A stretch of DNA of 34,334 nt, from NCBI GenBank assembly GCA_903927505.1, contig CAIYNF010000168.1, forward strand, positions 1-34,334. The letters run 5' to 3'. Positions 25,734 to 32,630 of the stretch are shown one piece after another. The notes below the pieces were generated by a model. That model was not told the DNA's origin and ran no database searches. It worked only from the letters and a program-made list of their open reading frames with translations. Made by a program: the position numbers and the translations under genes. This DNA is from an uncultured Bacteroidota bacterium. Lineage in GTDB: Bacteria; Bacteroidota; Bacteroidia; UKL13-3. How positions within the stretch are numbered: the stretch's first letter is position 1; each line of letters begins with the position of its first letter.

Positions 25734-25769
25734 AAAAAAAAAGCCCCCGCGGTTTAGCGGAGGCTTTTT
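25734..25769. terminator. Intrinsic terminator after rpmE2
   Basis: Stem GCCCCCGC (25743-25750) and GCGGAGGC (25757-25764) with one wobble, loop GGTTTA, with an A-run before and T-run after. Read on the minus strand it ends the L31 transcript, only 8 bases past the stop codon. Confidence 0.88.
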
Positions 25770-25776
25770 GGTATAA

Positions 25777-26031
25777 TTAATCAGCTTTTTTCTGATAACG
25801 TCTTTTAAACTTGTCAATACGACCAGCTGTATCCACGAACATAGATTGTCCTGTGAAAAACGGGTGGGATTTGTAGGATATATCCAATTTAAATAATGGA
25901 TAATCAGTACCATCTTCCCATTTGATGGTCTCTTTGGTGTCTACTGTGCTCTGACAGATAAACATGTGGTCGTTAGACATGTCTTTGAAAACCACTTTTC
26001 TATAGCTTTTTGGGTGGATACCTTCTTTCAT
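25777..26031 (-). CDS. rpmE2: 50S ribosomal protein L31 type B
   Basis: An 84-residue ribosomal protein. ATG 26031 ([18 protein letters not shown]) gives the family N-terminus; the longer reading to 26067 runs into the promoter. The sequence has the L31B marks [34 protein letters not shown] and ends in [10 protein letters not shown]. It lacks the CxxC-type zinc ribbon of L31 type A, so it is the zinc-independent form that in many bacteria replaces L31A when zinc is short. It is monocistronic, with its own promoter and terminator. Confidence 0.95.
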   Translation of the reverse strand: MKEGIHPKSYRKVVFKDMSNDHMFICQSTVDTKETIKWEDGTDYPLFKLDISYKSHPFFTGQSMFVDTAGRIDKFKRRYQKKAD

Positions 26032-26054
26032 CTTCTTATCAAAATTTAGGAGGG

Positions 26055-26084
26055 CAAAAATATGCAATTTTATTCATAAACAAA
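26055..26084 (-). promoter_or_regulatory. Candidate promoter for rpmE2
   Basis: Minus strand: TTTG (26084-26081), 18 bases, TATTTTTG (26062-26055), an exact TAnnTTTG. The rpmE2 start is 23 bases downstream of the -7 box. Confidence 0.55.
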
Positions 26085-26171
26085 ATTTATGAACATTTTT
26101 TTTTCTTTTGTCCTGTTTCCTCACAAATATAAGCACTTTAACCACATATCTTTTATTTTGTCTGCGAAACT

Positions 26172-26179
26172 TATATTTG
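26172..26179 (+). promoter_or_regulatory. -7 box TATATTTG before the PRTase gene
   Basis: Exact TAnnTTTG 47 bases before ATG 26227. No good TTTG at the -33 distance. The rest of 26063-26226 holds no gene or further structure that I can see. Confidence 0.4.
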
Positions 26180-26226
26180 TAGCTAAATAATTTGGGTGGA
26201 ACCAAAGCTTTTTAATTAAAACGCAC

Positions 26227-26724
26227 ATGAAAACACAAATTTTAGATCACCAGCAAGTTCAAAAGATCTTAAAAAGAATGGCTTATCAGATTTATGAGAA
26301 GAATTTCGACCAAAAAGAATTGGTCTTTGCCGCCATCAAAGGACAAGGAATGGAAGTGGCGAAATTGGTTCAAAGCGCCCTGCAAGAAATTTCTAAAATT
26401 AAAATAAGCCTCATTGAACTTGAAATAAATAAAAAAGCACCTGTGTTTAATGGCGCCACTTTAACGCCAGCTAACAGCAAGCTTCAAAATAAAACCCTAG
26501 TGCTATTTGATGATGTTTTAAATACTGGCCGTACTCTGGTATATGGCATGCAAGCCTTCTTACAAGAAAATGTTGCTGCCGTGCAAATTGCAGTGCTGGT
26601 AGATAGAAACCACAAGAGTTACCCAGTGGCGGCAGATTATATTGGCCTATCTCTTCAAACTACTTTGCAAGAACATGTGTCGGTAAATATGAAATCAGGA
26701 AAAATTAGCGTTAGTCTTTTATAA
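26227..26724 (+). CDS. Phosphoribosyltransferase family protein (PyrR-like)
   Basis: A 165-residue type I phosphoribosyltransferase. The PRPP-binding loop is LVLFDDVLNTGRTLVYGM, with an acidic pair followed by the T-G-R-T signature; the N-terminal LVFAAIKGQGMEVAKLV and the later AVLVDRNHKSYPVAADYIGLSLQT have the layout of PyrR (attenuation regulator / uracil PRTase). Whether it regulates pyr mRNA, salvages uracil, or does something else is not visible, since no pyrimidine genes lie nearby. It is monocistronic and ends at a bidirectional terminator shared with the HU gene. Confidence 0.82.
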   Translation: MKTQILDHQQVQKILKRMAYQIYEKNFDQKELVFAAIKGQGMEVAKLVQSALQEISKIKISLIELEINKKAPVFNGATLTPANSKLQNKTLVLFDDVLNTGRTLVYGMQAFLQENVAAVQIAVLVDRNHKSYPVAADYIGLSLQTTLQEHVSVNMKSGKISVSLL

Positions 26725-26746
26725 AGAATTTTGTTGCAGAAATTGC

Positions 26747-26787
26747 AAAAAAAATCCCCCGCTCGGTAAACGAACGGGGGATTTTTT
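26747..26787. terminator. Bidirectional terminator between PRTase and HU genes
   Basis: Stem TCCCCCG (26755-26761) and CGGGGGA (26775-26781), extended by TCG/CGA after one mismatch, with an A-run on the left and T-run on the right. It serves both converging genes. Confidence 0.9.
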
Positions 26788-26803
26788 ATTTGCTTGAATC
26801 AAA

Positions 26804-27076
26804 TTATTTGATTTTAGCTTGTAAGCCAGAACCAGCTTTGAATTTAACAACCTTTTTTGCTGGGATGCTAATTTCTTTACCAGTTTGTGGGTTACGACCT
26901 TTACGTGCAGCACGTTTAGTAACTGAGAAAGTACCGAAACCTACTAGGATTACTTTGTCGCCTTTTTTCAAAGCAGATTGAGTTGAACTCATGAATGCAT
27001 CTAATGCAGCTTGAGCTTGAACTTTAGTAACTCCGGCAGCTTTTGCCATTGAGTCGATTAAATCTTGTTTGTTCAT
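26804..27076 (-). CDS. hup: HU family DNA-binding protein
   Basis: A 90-residue nucleoid protein that binds and bends DNA as a dimer. ATG 27076 (MNKQDLIDSMAKAAGVTKVQAQAALDAF) is chosen; the longer reading to 27136 covers the promoter. The DNA-binding arm GRNPQTGKEISIPAKKVVKFKAG is canonical, with the GFGTFSV strand before it. It has a strong promoter and its own terminator, as expected for an abundant protein. Confidence 0.96.
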   Translation of the reverse strand: MNKQDLIDSMAKAAGVTKVQAQAALDAFMSSTQSALKKGDKVILVGFGTFSVTKRAARKGRNPQTGKEISIPAKKVVKFKAGSGLQAKIK

Positions 27077-27106
27077 TTTAAATAGATAATTATTGGTTTT
27101 GCATAA

Positions 27107-27136
27107 CAAACTTAATAAAGAGAATTGAAATGTCAA
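27107..27136 (-). promoter_or_regulatory. Promoter for the HU gene
   Basis: Minus strand: TTG (27136-27134), 19 bases, TAAGTTTG (27114-27107), exact for TAnnTTTG. The HU start codon lies 30 bases further on. Confidence 0.6.
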
Positions 27137-27211
27137 GCACTTTCAAGGGTTTTGAGAAAAAAAAATCATTTTTTTATTTCACACCTTTTCAACATTTCTA
27201 GGCGCTAGGGC

Positions 27212-27225
27212 TTGGTTCGAACCAA
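27212..27225. repeat. TTGGTTCGAACCAA palindrome, copy 5 (intergenic)
   Basis: The most extended copy: a 14-bp perfect palindrome containing GGTTCGAACC (27214-27223), immediately after the aroK stop and upstream of the HU promoter. Confidence 0.65.
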
Positions 27226-27226
27226 T

Positions 27227-27751
27227 TTAGGCCCGTTGAATAAGCTCTAAAGCCTTGTTAAATAAGGCGTTTGCGTCTTTTTGTGGAATGCTAATTTCTA
27301 GCTTGGCTTGCCTATAAAAGGGGTCTCTTTGCGCCAGTAAAACTTTAATTTTTTCTATAATTTCTTTTTCATCTAGCCCTTTAAATAGGGGTCTTAGCTC
27401 TTTTCCTTGCAAAACTCGCTGTTTTATAAACGCTAGCGAGGCACTTAAATAGATGCTAAAACCGTTCTCATTTATCAATTGCATGTTATTGGAATAAGAA
27501 ATAGTACCCCCTCCGCATGAAATAACGCATGCTGTTTGCGCAAAACTTTCTTTTAAAACAGTTTGCTCCAAGTTTCTAAAAAAAGCTTCTCCGTGTTCGT
27601 TAAATAGGCTTGAGACATTTTGACCAGCTTTTTCTTCAATCTGTTCATCCAAATCAATCCATTGCCATTGAAGTTTTTGGGCAAGCCTTTTCCCAAGGGA
27701 TGATTTTCCAACCCCTGGCATGCCAATCAAATAAATTCGTTCAATAGCCAC
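27227..27751 (-). CDS. aroK: Shikimate kinase
   Basis: Fifth step of the shikimate pathway, phosphorylating shikimate with ATP. 174 residues. Walker A is GMPGVGKSS at the N-terminus; WIDLDEQIEEKAG carries the shikimate-binding aspartate, FRNLEQTVL the conserved arginine, CVISCGGGTI the glycine-rich substrate loop, and the lid has LRPLF. RDPFYRQAKLEI ends the fold. It follows the BT_3928-like gene by 12 bases, so it is probably the last gene of the DUF1599/BT_3928-like/aroK unit. Confidence 0.95.
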   Translation of the reverse strand: MAIERIYLIGMPGVGKSSLGKRLAQKLQWQWIDLDEQIEEKAGQNVSSLFNEHGEAFFRNLEQTVLKESFAQTACVISCGGGTISYSNNMQLINENGFSIYLSASLAFIKQRVLQGKELRPLFKGLDEKEIIEKIKVLLAQRDPFYRQAKLEISIPQKDANALFNKALELIQRA

Positions 27752-27763
27752 AATCCAATAATA

Positions 27764-28882
27764 TTAGTTCATGTATTTTTGCAGGGTCTTATAGGTAGGC
27801 AAATTATAAGCCCCCCATTTTTTTATTACCACATTGTTTTTTAGTAATAACATACCCGGATTACTTCTCACCATAGATTTTAGTGGAATAGCATCCATAT
27901 TGTAATAGGTAAATGGCAGATTGTTTTTACTGGCATAAGCATTTGCGTCGCTTAAATTACTTGCAGTTAATGCCCAAACCTTTTTGCCACTTTCCATCCA
28001 TTCCTTGGCAGTGTTTCCCATTGCAGTCTCAATGCCTTTGCGGCTGTCTTCTATTTTAGTTTGAACCAAAATTAATTGATACCCTTCAGCTGCAAACATG
28101 CTGTCTGTATACTCAATGGCATTTGCGTCATACAATTTAAAATCATGAATAGGAGGCTTAAACCCTTCTTTAATGAGTTTGTCTTTGCGCGCAATAAAAT
28201 TATAGGCATCTAAATCCTCTGGTAAACTGTCGGCTAAAAACTCAAATGTTTGTCCGGCTTTTTCATATACAAATACCATTTCAAAAACGTCTTTTTCTGC
28301 ATCTTCAGGAATCAAAGTAAGCGCCTGAATATTGTTGCCAATTTTATAGGGTAAAAAATCTTTTACCGGCATAAACATAAAAGTGTAAAATGTAAAAAAA
28401 CACGACACCAATAAAATCACAAATAAGCTAATATTCATAATTACTTTATTGAACAGTGGATGCAAGTATTTTGTATTAAAAAATACAATTAAAATAAGCA
28501 GTAATAAAACAACATCTTTCATAAAACTTGTGAAAGGTGTGAGCTTTAAGGCGTCGCCAAAACAACCGCAATCTGTAACCTTATGGGTAATGTCGCTATA
28601 GCCTGTTAATAGTGTAAAGAAGACAATTAAAATTAGCAATAGCCAAGCGTTAATTTTACTGTAAACTCCTAATAATAATGCTGCCCCACTTGCAATTTCA
28701 AAAATACAAATAAGCATGCTAAAAGTTACCGCATAAGAATTTAAAAATCCAACATGAAATATTTCAAAATACTCCAGTAATTTATAACTAAATCCTAAAG
28801 TGTCATTGGCTTTTATTAAACCAGAAATTATAAATAATACGCCAACCAATAATCGGCTAATATTGCTAATCCATTTCATCAT
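27764..28882 (-). CDS. BT_3928-like DoxX/MauE membrane protein with C-terminal thioredoxin-like domain
   Basis: A 372-residue inner-membrane protein. The N-terminal half holds about four DoxX/MauE helices (LLVGVLFIISGLIKANDTLGFSYKL, then three more) with the conserved VTDCGCFGDALKLT at about residue 103, whose CGC pair is the redox-type motif of MauE-like proteins. One more helix (ISLFVILLVSCFFTFYTFMF) leads to an extracytoplasmic C-terminal part resembling a thioredoxin fold (KKVWALTASNLSDANAYASKNNLPFTYYNMD, PGMLLLKNNVVIKKW) but without a CxxC. It is placed between DUF1599 and aroK, a neighbourhood known in Bacteroidota. Function not established. Confidence 0.82.
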   Translation of the reverse strand: MMKWISNISRLLVGVLFIISGLIKANDTLGFSYKLLEYFEIFHVGFLNSYAVTFSMLICIFEIASGAALLLGVYSKINAWLLLILIVFFTLLTGYSDITHKVTDCGCFGDALKLTPFTSFMKDVVLLLLILIVFFNTKYLHPLFNKVIMNISLFVILLVSCFFTFYTFMFMPVKDFLPYKIGNNIQALTLIPEDAEKDVFEMVFVYEKAGQTFEFLADSLPEDLDAYNFIARKDKLIKEGFKPPIHDFKLYDANAIEYTDSMFAAEGYQLILVQTKIEDSRKGIETAMGNTAKEWMESGKKVWALTASNLSDANAYASKNNLPFTYYNMDAIPLKSMVRSNPGMLLLKNNVVIKKWGAYNLPTYKTLQKYMN

Positions 28883-28891
28883 TTGTTAAAT

Positions 28892-29440
28892 TTATTTCCC
28901 TGTTTTTTCGCCAATTTTAATCATCGCAAAAATCGAATAATTAATCATGTCCATTAAATTACTATCTACGCCTTCGCTTGCCAAAGTTTTTCCATCATTG
29001 TCAATTATTTGGTGCATGCGGTTTACGCGCATCAATAGCATATCTGTAAATGTACTAACCAGCATATCGCGCCAAATCTCTCCGTAATCGTGGTTTTTCT
29101 GTTCCATCAAACTTTTAGTAAGCGCAACCTGTTTATCATAAACTTGCAACAGATCTGAAGCGCCAAGTTCTTTGTTTTTCAAAGTTTCCTCTAACTGAAT
29201 AAGTCCCATGATGCAATAGTTAATAATGCCCATCCATTCAGATTCAACGCCTTCATCTATTTTTTGGTGGCCATTTTCTTCAATGGTTCTAATTCGGGTT
29301 GCCTTAATATATATTTGGTCTATCAAACTAGATACACGCATAATGCGCCAGCTTGGACCATAATCTTGGTTCTTCTTCTCAAAGATGGCCCTGCAATGGG
29401 CAATAATGGCATCGTATTGGGTGCTGGTTTGATTAATCAA
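28892..29440 (-). CDS. DUF1599 protein with two tandem copies of the domain
   Basis: About 182 residues with two similar halves: KKNQDYGPSWRIMRVSSLIDQI...RIRTI...GVESEWMGIINYCIMGLIQLE and QKNHDYGEIWRDMLVSTFTDML...RMHQI...GVDSNLMDMINYSIFAMIKI. Each keeps N-x-DYG-x-x-W and a MxxxINYxI helix. I chose TTG 29440 (MINQTSTQYDAII) because a good promoter lies just upstream; starts at 29500 or 29557 would extend through that promoter into folP. The all-helical domain has been linked to nucleotide-related enzymes, but its role is unknown. The next gene, BT_3928-like, starts 9 bases after its stop. Confidence 0.75.
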   Translation of the reverse strand: MINQTSTQYDAIIAHCRAIFEKKNQDYGPSWRIMRVSSLIDQIYIKATRIRTIEENGHQKIDEGVESEWMGIINYCIMGLIQLEETLKNKELGASDLLQVYDKQVALTKSLMEQKNHDYGEIWRDMLVSTFTDMLLMRVNRMHQIIDNDGKTLASEGVDSNLMDMINYSIFAMIKIGEKTGK

Positions 29441-29467
29441 GGTGATTGTATTTACTTTGTTCAAACG

Positions 29468-29497
29468 CAAAAATAAGGGAGGAGCTGCAATTGCAAA
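29468..29497 (-). promoter_or_regulatory. Candidate promoter for the DUF1599 unit
   Basis: Minus strand: TTTG (29497-29494), 18 bases, TATTTTTG (29475-29468), exact for TAnnTTTG. It overlaps the first codons proposed for the divergent folP gene. Confidence 0.5.
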
Positions 29498-30336
29498 CAT
29501 TATTAAGTAAAAATTCAATAAATTGTAAGGGAAACTTAATTTCTTTTGATGAACCAAAAGTGATGGGGATACTTAATATAACGCCCGATAGCTTTTATGA
29601 GGGGAGTCGTTTTAAGGATGAAAATAAAATTTTGTTAAAAGTAGAACAGATGCTTTTAGCAGGTGCTACTTTTATTGATATTGGTGGTCAATCTACTCGT
29701 CCGGGCGCCATAGAAGTGGGGCAGGAGGAGGAACTTTCTAGGGTTTTACCTGCAATTCAGCAAATAAGCAAACAATTCCCTGAGGCGCTTATCTCAATTG
29801 ATACCTATTATGCCTCGGTTGCCAAAGCGGCCATTGAAAGTGGGGCAGCTATGGTAAATGATATTGCTGCGGGCGATAAGGACCCAACTATGTTTGCTAC
29901 GCTAGCTGAATTAAAGGTTCCCTATATCATGATGCACAAAAAAGGCAATCCTCAAAACATGCAACATGCGCCAGCATATGAAAATATTGTTTTAGAAATT
30001 GCTGCCTACTTTTCAAGAAAATTGGCAGAATTAAATGCTTTAGGAATTCCAGATATCATCCTCGATCCGGGTTTTGGATTTGGTAAAACCTTGGCACATA
30101 ATTATGAATTATTAAACAAATTGGATCATTTTAAAATCTTCGAATTGCCAATATTAGTGGGTGTTTCAAGGAAGTCGATGATTCAAAAGCTTTTGCAAGT
30201 TGATGCTGCCGAGGCCCTCAATGGAACTTCTGTTTTGCATACAATGGCATTAGTGAAAGGGGCAAAAATTTTGCGTGTTCATGATGTAAAAGAAGCCATG
30301 GAATGTGTTAAATTATACCAAGCAACTTTTGCGTAA
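29491..30336 (+). CDS. folP: Dihydropteroate synthase
   Basis: Folate pathway enzyme joining p-aminobenzoate to the pterin pyrophosphate, 281 residues. The start is uncertain: I chose TTG 29491 because GGGAGGAG sits 6 bases before it; CTG 29485 is an alternative. Landmarks: VMGILNITPDSFYEGSRF, FIDIGGQSTRPGA, ISIDTYYASVAKAAIESGAAMVNDI, YIMMHKKGNPQNMQ, DIILDPGFGFGKTLAHNYELL, LVGVSRKSMI, and ILRVHDVKEA at the end. It precedes cdaA by 70 bases, a conserved pairing in Bacteroidota. Confidence 0.94.
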   Translation: MQTLLSKNSINCKGNLISFDEPKVMGILNITPDSFYEGSRFKDENKILLKVEQMLLAGATFIDIGGQSTRPGAIEVGQEEELSRVLPAIQQISKQFPEALISIDTYYASVAKAAIESGAAMVNDIAAGDKDPTMFATLAELKVPYIMMHKKGNPQNMQHAPAYENIVLEIAAYFSRKLAELNALGIPDIILDPGFGFGKTLAHNYELLNKLDHFKIFELPILVGVSRKSMIQKLLQVDAAEALNGTSVLHTMALVKGAKILRVHDVKEAMECVKLYQATFA

Positions 30337-30406
30337 ATGCCACTCTCATTCCTTCTCTAAGCTAATTTCAATTGGCTTTTCCGTTTTTTTTAGTTAAAAT
30401 CGTATC

Positions 30407-31231
30407 ATGTTCAATTCCCACTTTGAATTATTTTCTTATAAAATAACGCCCATCAATGTCATAGATATTTTATTGGTGGTTTTCTTGTGCTTTCAACTTT
30501 TTAAACTTTTAAAAGGGAGTTTGGCCTTCAATATTTTAATTGGTTTAATTACCATTTATATGTTTTGGTTAGCGGTTCGCTATTTTGAAATGCCTTTAAT
30601 GTCGGGCGTTTTGGGAGAATTTGCTAAAGTTGGAATTATTGCGGTGCTCATTGTTTTTCAGCAAGAAATTAGAAAGTTTTTGTTGGTTATAGGCAATAGT
30701 TCCCTATTAGGAGAAAAGAAAAAATGGTGGAATATTTTCCCCTGGAGATGGAAAATTCAAGAAACCTTTCATACGCCTTTTGATGAAATTGTAGAGGCTT
30801 GTAGAGAATTAGCCGCGCAAAATGCAGGTGCTATTATTGTATTTCCCATCACTTCAGAAATGAAATTTATTGCTGCCAGCGGAGAGCCTATGGATTCTAT
30901 TATTTCCAAACGCTTGCTATTGGCTATTTTCAATAAAACAAGTCCTTTGCATGATGGTGCTGTTATTATATCGGGAGGAAAAATTAAAGCGGCCAATTGC
31001 GTATTGCCTGTGAGTGAAAATCCTACCATTATTAATAAATACGGACTGCGCCACCTTTCTGGCATTGGTATCACAGAGCAAACGGATGCCGTTTGTTTGG
31101 TAGTAAGTGAAGAAAAGGGAGCTATCAGTTATATCAAAGAGGGTAAAATAGAGGAAGGCTTATTGGCCGAAGAAATTATTGATAAACTCAATGAGCAATT
31201 TACCAAAGAAATGCTCACAATAGGGGAGTAG
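30407..31231 (+). CDS. cdaA: Diadenylate cyclase CdaA-type
   Basis: Membrane enzyme that makes the second messenger c-di-AMP from ATP, 274 residues. The first ~85 residues have three hydrophobic helices (VIDILLVVFLCFQLF, LAFNILIGLITIYMFWLAV, KVGIIAVLIVF), then a coiled segment and the DAC domain from about 100. The DGA motif is at 183-185 (LHDGAVIISGGKIKAANCVLP). The second motif, normally RHR, reads R215-H216-L217 (YGLRHLSGIGITEQTDAV), i.e. the last arginine is replaced. SEEKGAISY follows as usual. It ends 2 bases before the convergent yajQ stop. Confidence 0.92.
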   Translation: MFNSHFELFSYKITPINVIDILLVVFLCFQLFKLLKGSLAFNILIGLITIYMFWLAVRYFEMPLMSGVLGEFAKVGIIAVLIVFQQEIRKFLLVIGNSSLLGEKKKWWNIFPWRWKIQETFHTPFDEIVEACRELAAQNAGAIIVFPITSEMKFIAASGEPMDSIISKRLLLAIFNKTSPLHDGAVIISGGKIKAANCVLPVSENPTIINKYGLRHLSGIGITEQTDAVCLVVSEEKGAISYIKEGKIEEGLLAEEIIDKLNEQFTKEMLTIGE

Positions 31232-31233
31232 GC

Positions 31234-31725
31234 CTAACTTCTAAAATTCTCAAATTGCAAGGGCACATCAAAATCTTCGCCACGCAAATGCGCAATCATC
31301 TCCTGTAAATCGTCAATATTTTTACCATTTACACGCACTTGGTCATCATTAATGGCTGCCTGTAATTTTGGGTTTTTACCTTTTATATAATTGGTAATTT
31401 TTTTGGCTACTTCTTTTTCAATGCCCTCTTTTATTTTCATGTCTTGTAACATCAACCTGCCACTTGGCCTTGGTTCGGTGCTTAAATCCAATAGGCGAAC
31501 ATCTAATTGTTGCTTGCTAAACTTTCCTAAAATAATATCAATTAATGTTTGCAAAGCCATTTCCTGGCGGGCTTCCAACTTTATTAAATTCCCTTTTTTA
31601 TCCAATTCAATAGAACACATGTCATCTTTTAAATCATATCTGTTCAATAGTTCTTTTTTGGCGGTATTTACCGCATTGTCGATCTTCTGAAGATCCATTT
31701 TGTTAACAATATCAAAACTTGGCAT
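31234..31725 (-). CDS. yajQ: YajQ family cyclic-nucleotide/RNA-binding-like protein
   Basis: A 163-residue cytoplasmic protein of the YajQ (UPF0234) family. The N-terminus MPSFDIVNKMDLQKIDNAVNTAKKELLNRYD is diagnostic; the C-terminus EMIAHLRGEDFDVPLQFENFR is also typical. Family members have two ferredoxin-like halves and some bind c-di-GMP or act with transcription factors; the role here is not known. It is monocistronic with a -7 box at 31782-31789, and converges on cdaA. Confidence 0.94.
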   Translation of the reverse strand: MPSFDIVNKMDLQKIDNAVNTAKKELLNRYDLKDDMCSIELDKKGNLIKLEARQEMALQTLIDIILGKFSKQQLDVRLLDLSTEPRPSGRLMLQDMKIKEGIEKEVAKKITNYIKGKNPKLQAAINDDQVRVNGKNIDDLQEMIAHLRGEDFDVPLQFENFRS

Positions 31726-31781
31726 GTCTTTAAGTAAAATTTGACTAAAATAAATTGGCTTCTTGCATTAAATTGCAAAAG

Positions 31782-31789
31782 CAAATATA
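31782..31789 (-). promoter_or_regulatory. -7 box TATATTTG for yajQ
   Basis: Exact TAnnTTTG on the minus strand, 56 bases before the yajQ start. A matching -33 box is not clear. Confidence 0.4.
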
Positions 31790-31823
31790 GAAATTACTTA
31801 ATTGCATCATTTATTTTTTTATT

Positions 31824-32624
31824 ATGACGAACCAATTTCAATTAAAATTAGTCGCTTTTACTTTTGGTATGTTTGTTCTTTTTGCCCAAGGATGTGAACC
31901 AGAAGAAAACTTCCCTGCAGTTAGCATCAATCCATGGGATACTGTTACCAACTATCAAGGTTTAATTATCCCTACAGATGGCGGATCTATTGCCTTTAAT
32001 ATGAGTTATAATTACAAAGGTGAGGCAATCGTTTTTGGTTCGAAAAAATACAGCAATGCTGCAAACGACACCTTTACCATTAACGAATTGAAACATTATT
32101 TAACCAATGTTATTCTTACCAAAGCAGACGGGGAAACGCTTAATTTGGGGAATTATAATTTATTAGATGCCAAGGTGCCAGGCAGTCAAACTTTTACCCT
32201 AAAAAATATTCCAGCAGGAAATTATACAAAACTTTCTTTCCTTTTGGCTGTTGATAGTGCTAAGAACCATGGTGGCTTGCAAGAAGGTGCTTTGGATCCT
32301 GCTTATGGCATGTTTTGGACTTGGAGTACAGGCTATATTTTTTACCGCATCAATGGCGGAACGAATGCTGGTCAGAACTACTCCTTTGATTTGGGTGGCG
32401 ACGAAAACTTGCCAGACGTTTCTTTGGATTTGAAAGCCTATAAATTGAAAGCGGTAAATGCTAAATTAGCCTTGGCAATGGATGTAAATGAAATGTTCCA
32501 AAATCCAAACCTATTTAGCTTTAAAACAGATGGATATATCATTCATAGCAATATTGATCCAGCAGGCAAAAAATTGGCAGACAACATGAAAGACATGGTT
32601 CAAATACTTACACTATTGCCATAA
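31824..32624 (+). CDS. MbnP-like copper-binding protein (exported lipoprotein)
   Basis: A 266-residue lipoprotein (lipobox LFAQGCEPE). The segments INELKHYLTNVILTKADGE, NIPAGNYTKLSFLLAVDSAKNHGGLQEGALDPAYGMFWTWSTGYIFYRING are the hallmark of MbnP proteins. Known MbnP proteins lie beside the di-heme enzyme MbnH, which oxidises a tryptophan to kynurenine and thereby creates a copper site; two tryptophans here, W165 and W167 in MFWTWSTGY, are candidates. The gene is followed 6 bases later by just such a di-heme protein. No methanobactin precursor is seen, so this is a pair outside the classical operon. Family assignment is from recalled motifs. Confidence 0.82.
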   Translation: MTNQFQLKLVAFTFGMFVLFAQGCEPEENFPAVSINPWDTVTNYQGLIIPTDGGSIAFNMSYNYKGEAIVFGSKKYSNAANDTFTINELKHYLTNVILTKADGETLNLGNYNLLDAKVPGSQTFTLKNIPAGNYTKLSFLLAVDSAKNHGGLQEGALDPAYGMFWTWSTGYIFYRINGGTNAGQNYSFDLGGDENLPDVSLDLKAYKLKAVNAKLALAMDVNEMFQNPNLFSFKTDGYIIHSNIDPAGKKLADNMKDMVQILTLLP

Positions 32625-32630
32625 TTTTAA

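Noticed and set aside
25698-25913. A 71-codon minus-strand frame ending in GGFFFIPIPRNL
   Set aside because: It overlaps rpmE2 in another frame and reads through the rpmE2 terminator; its composition comes from the hairpin and A-run.
27150-27180. A-rich/T-rich stretch upstream of the HU promoter
   Set aside because: Could be an UP-like element, but homopolymer runs are common here and nothing specific supports it.
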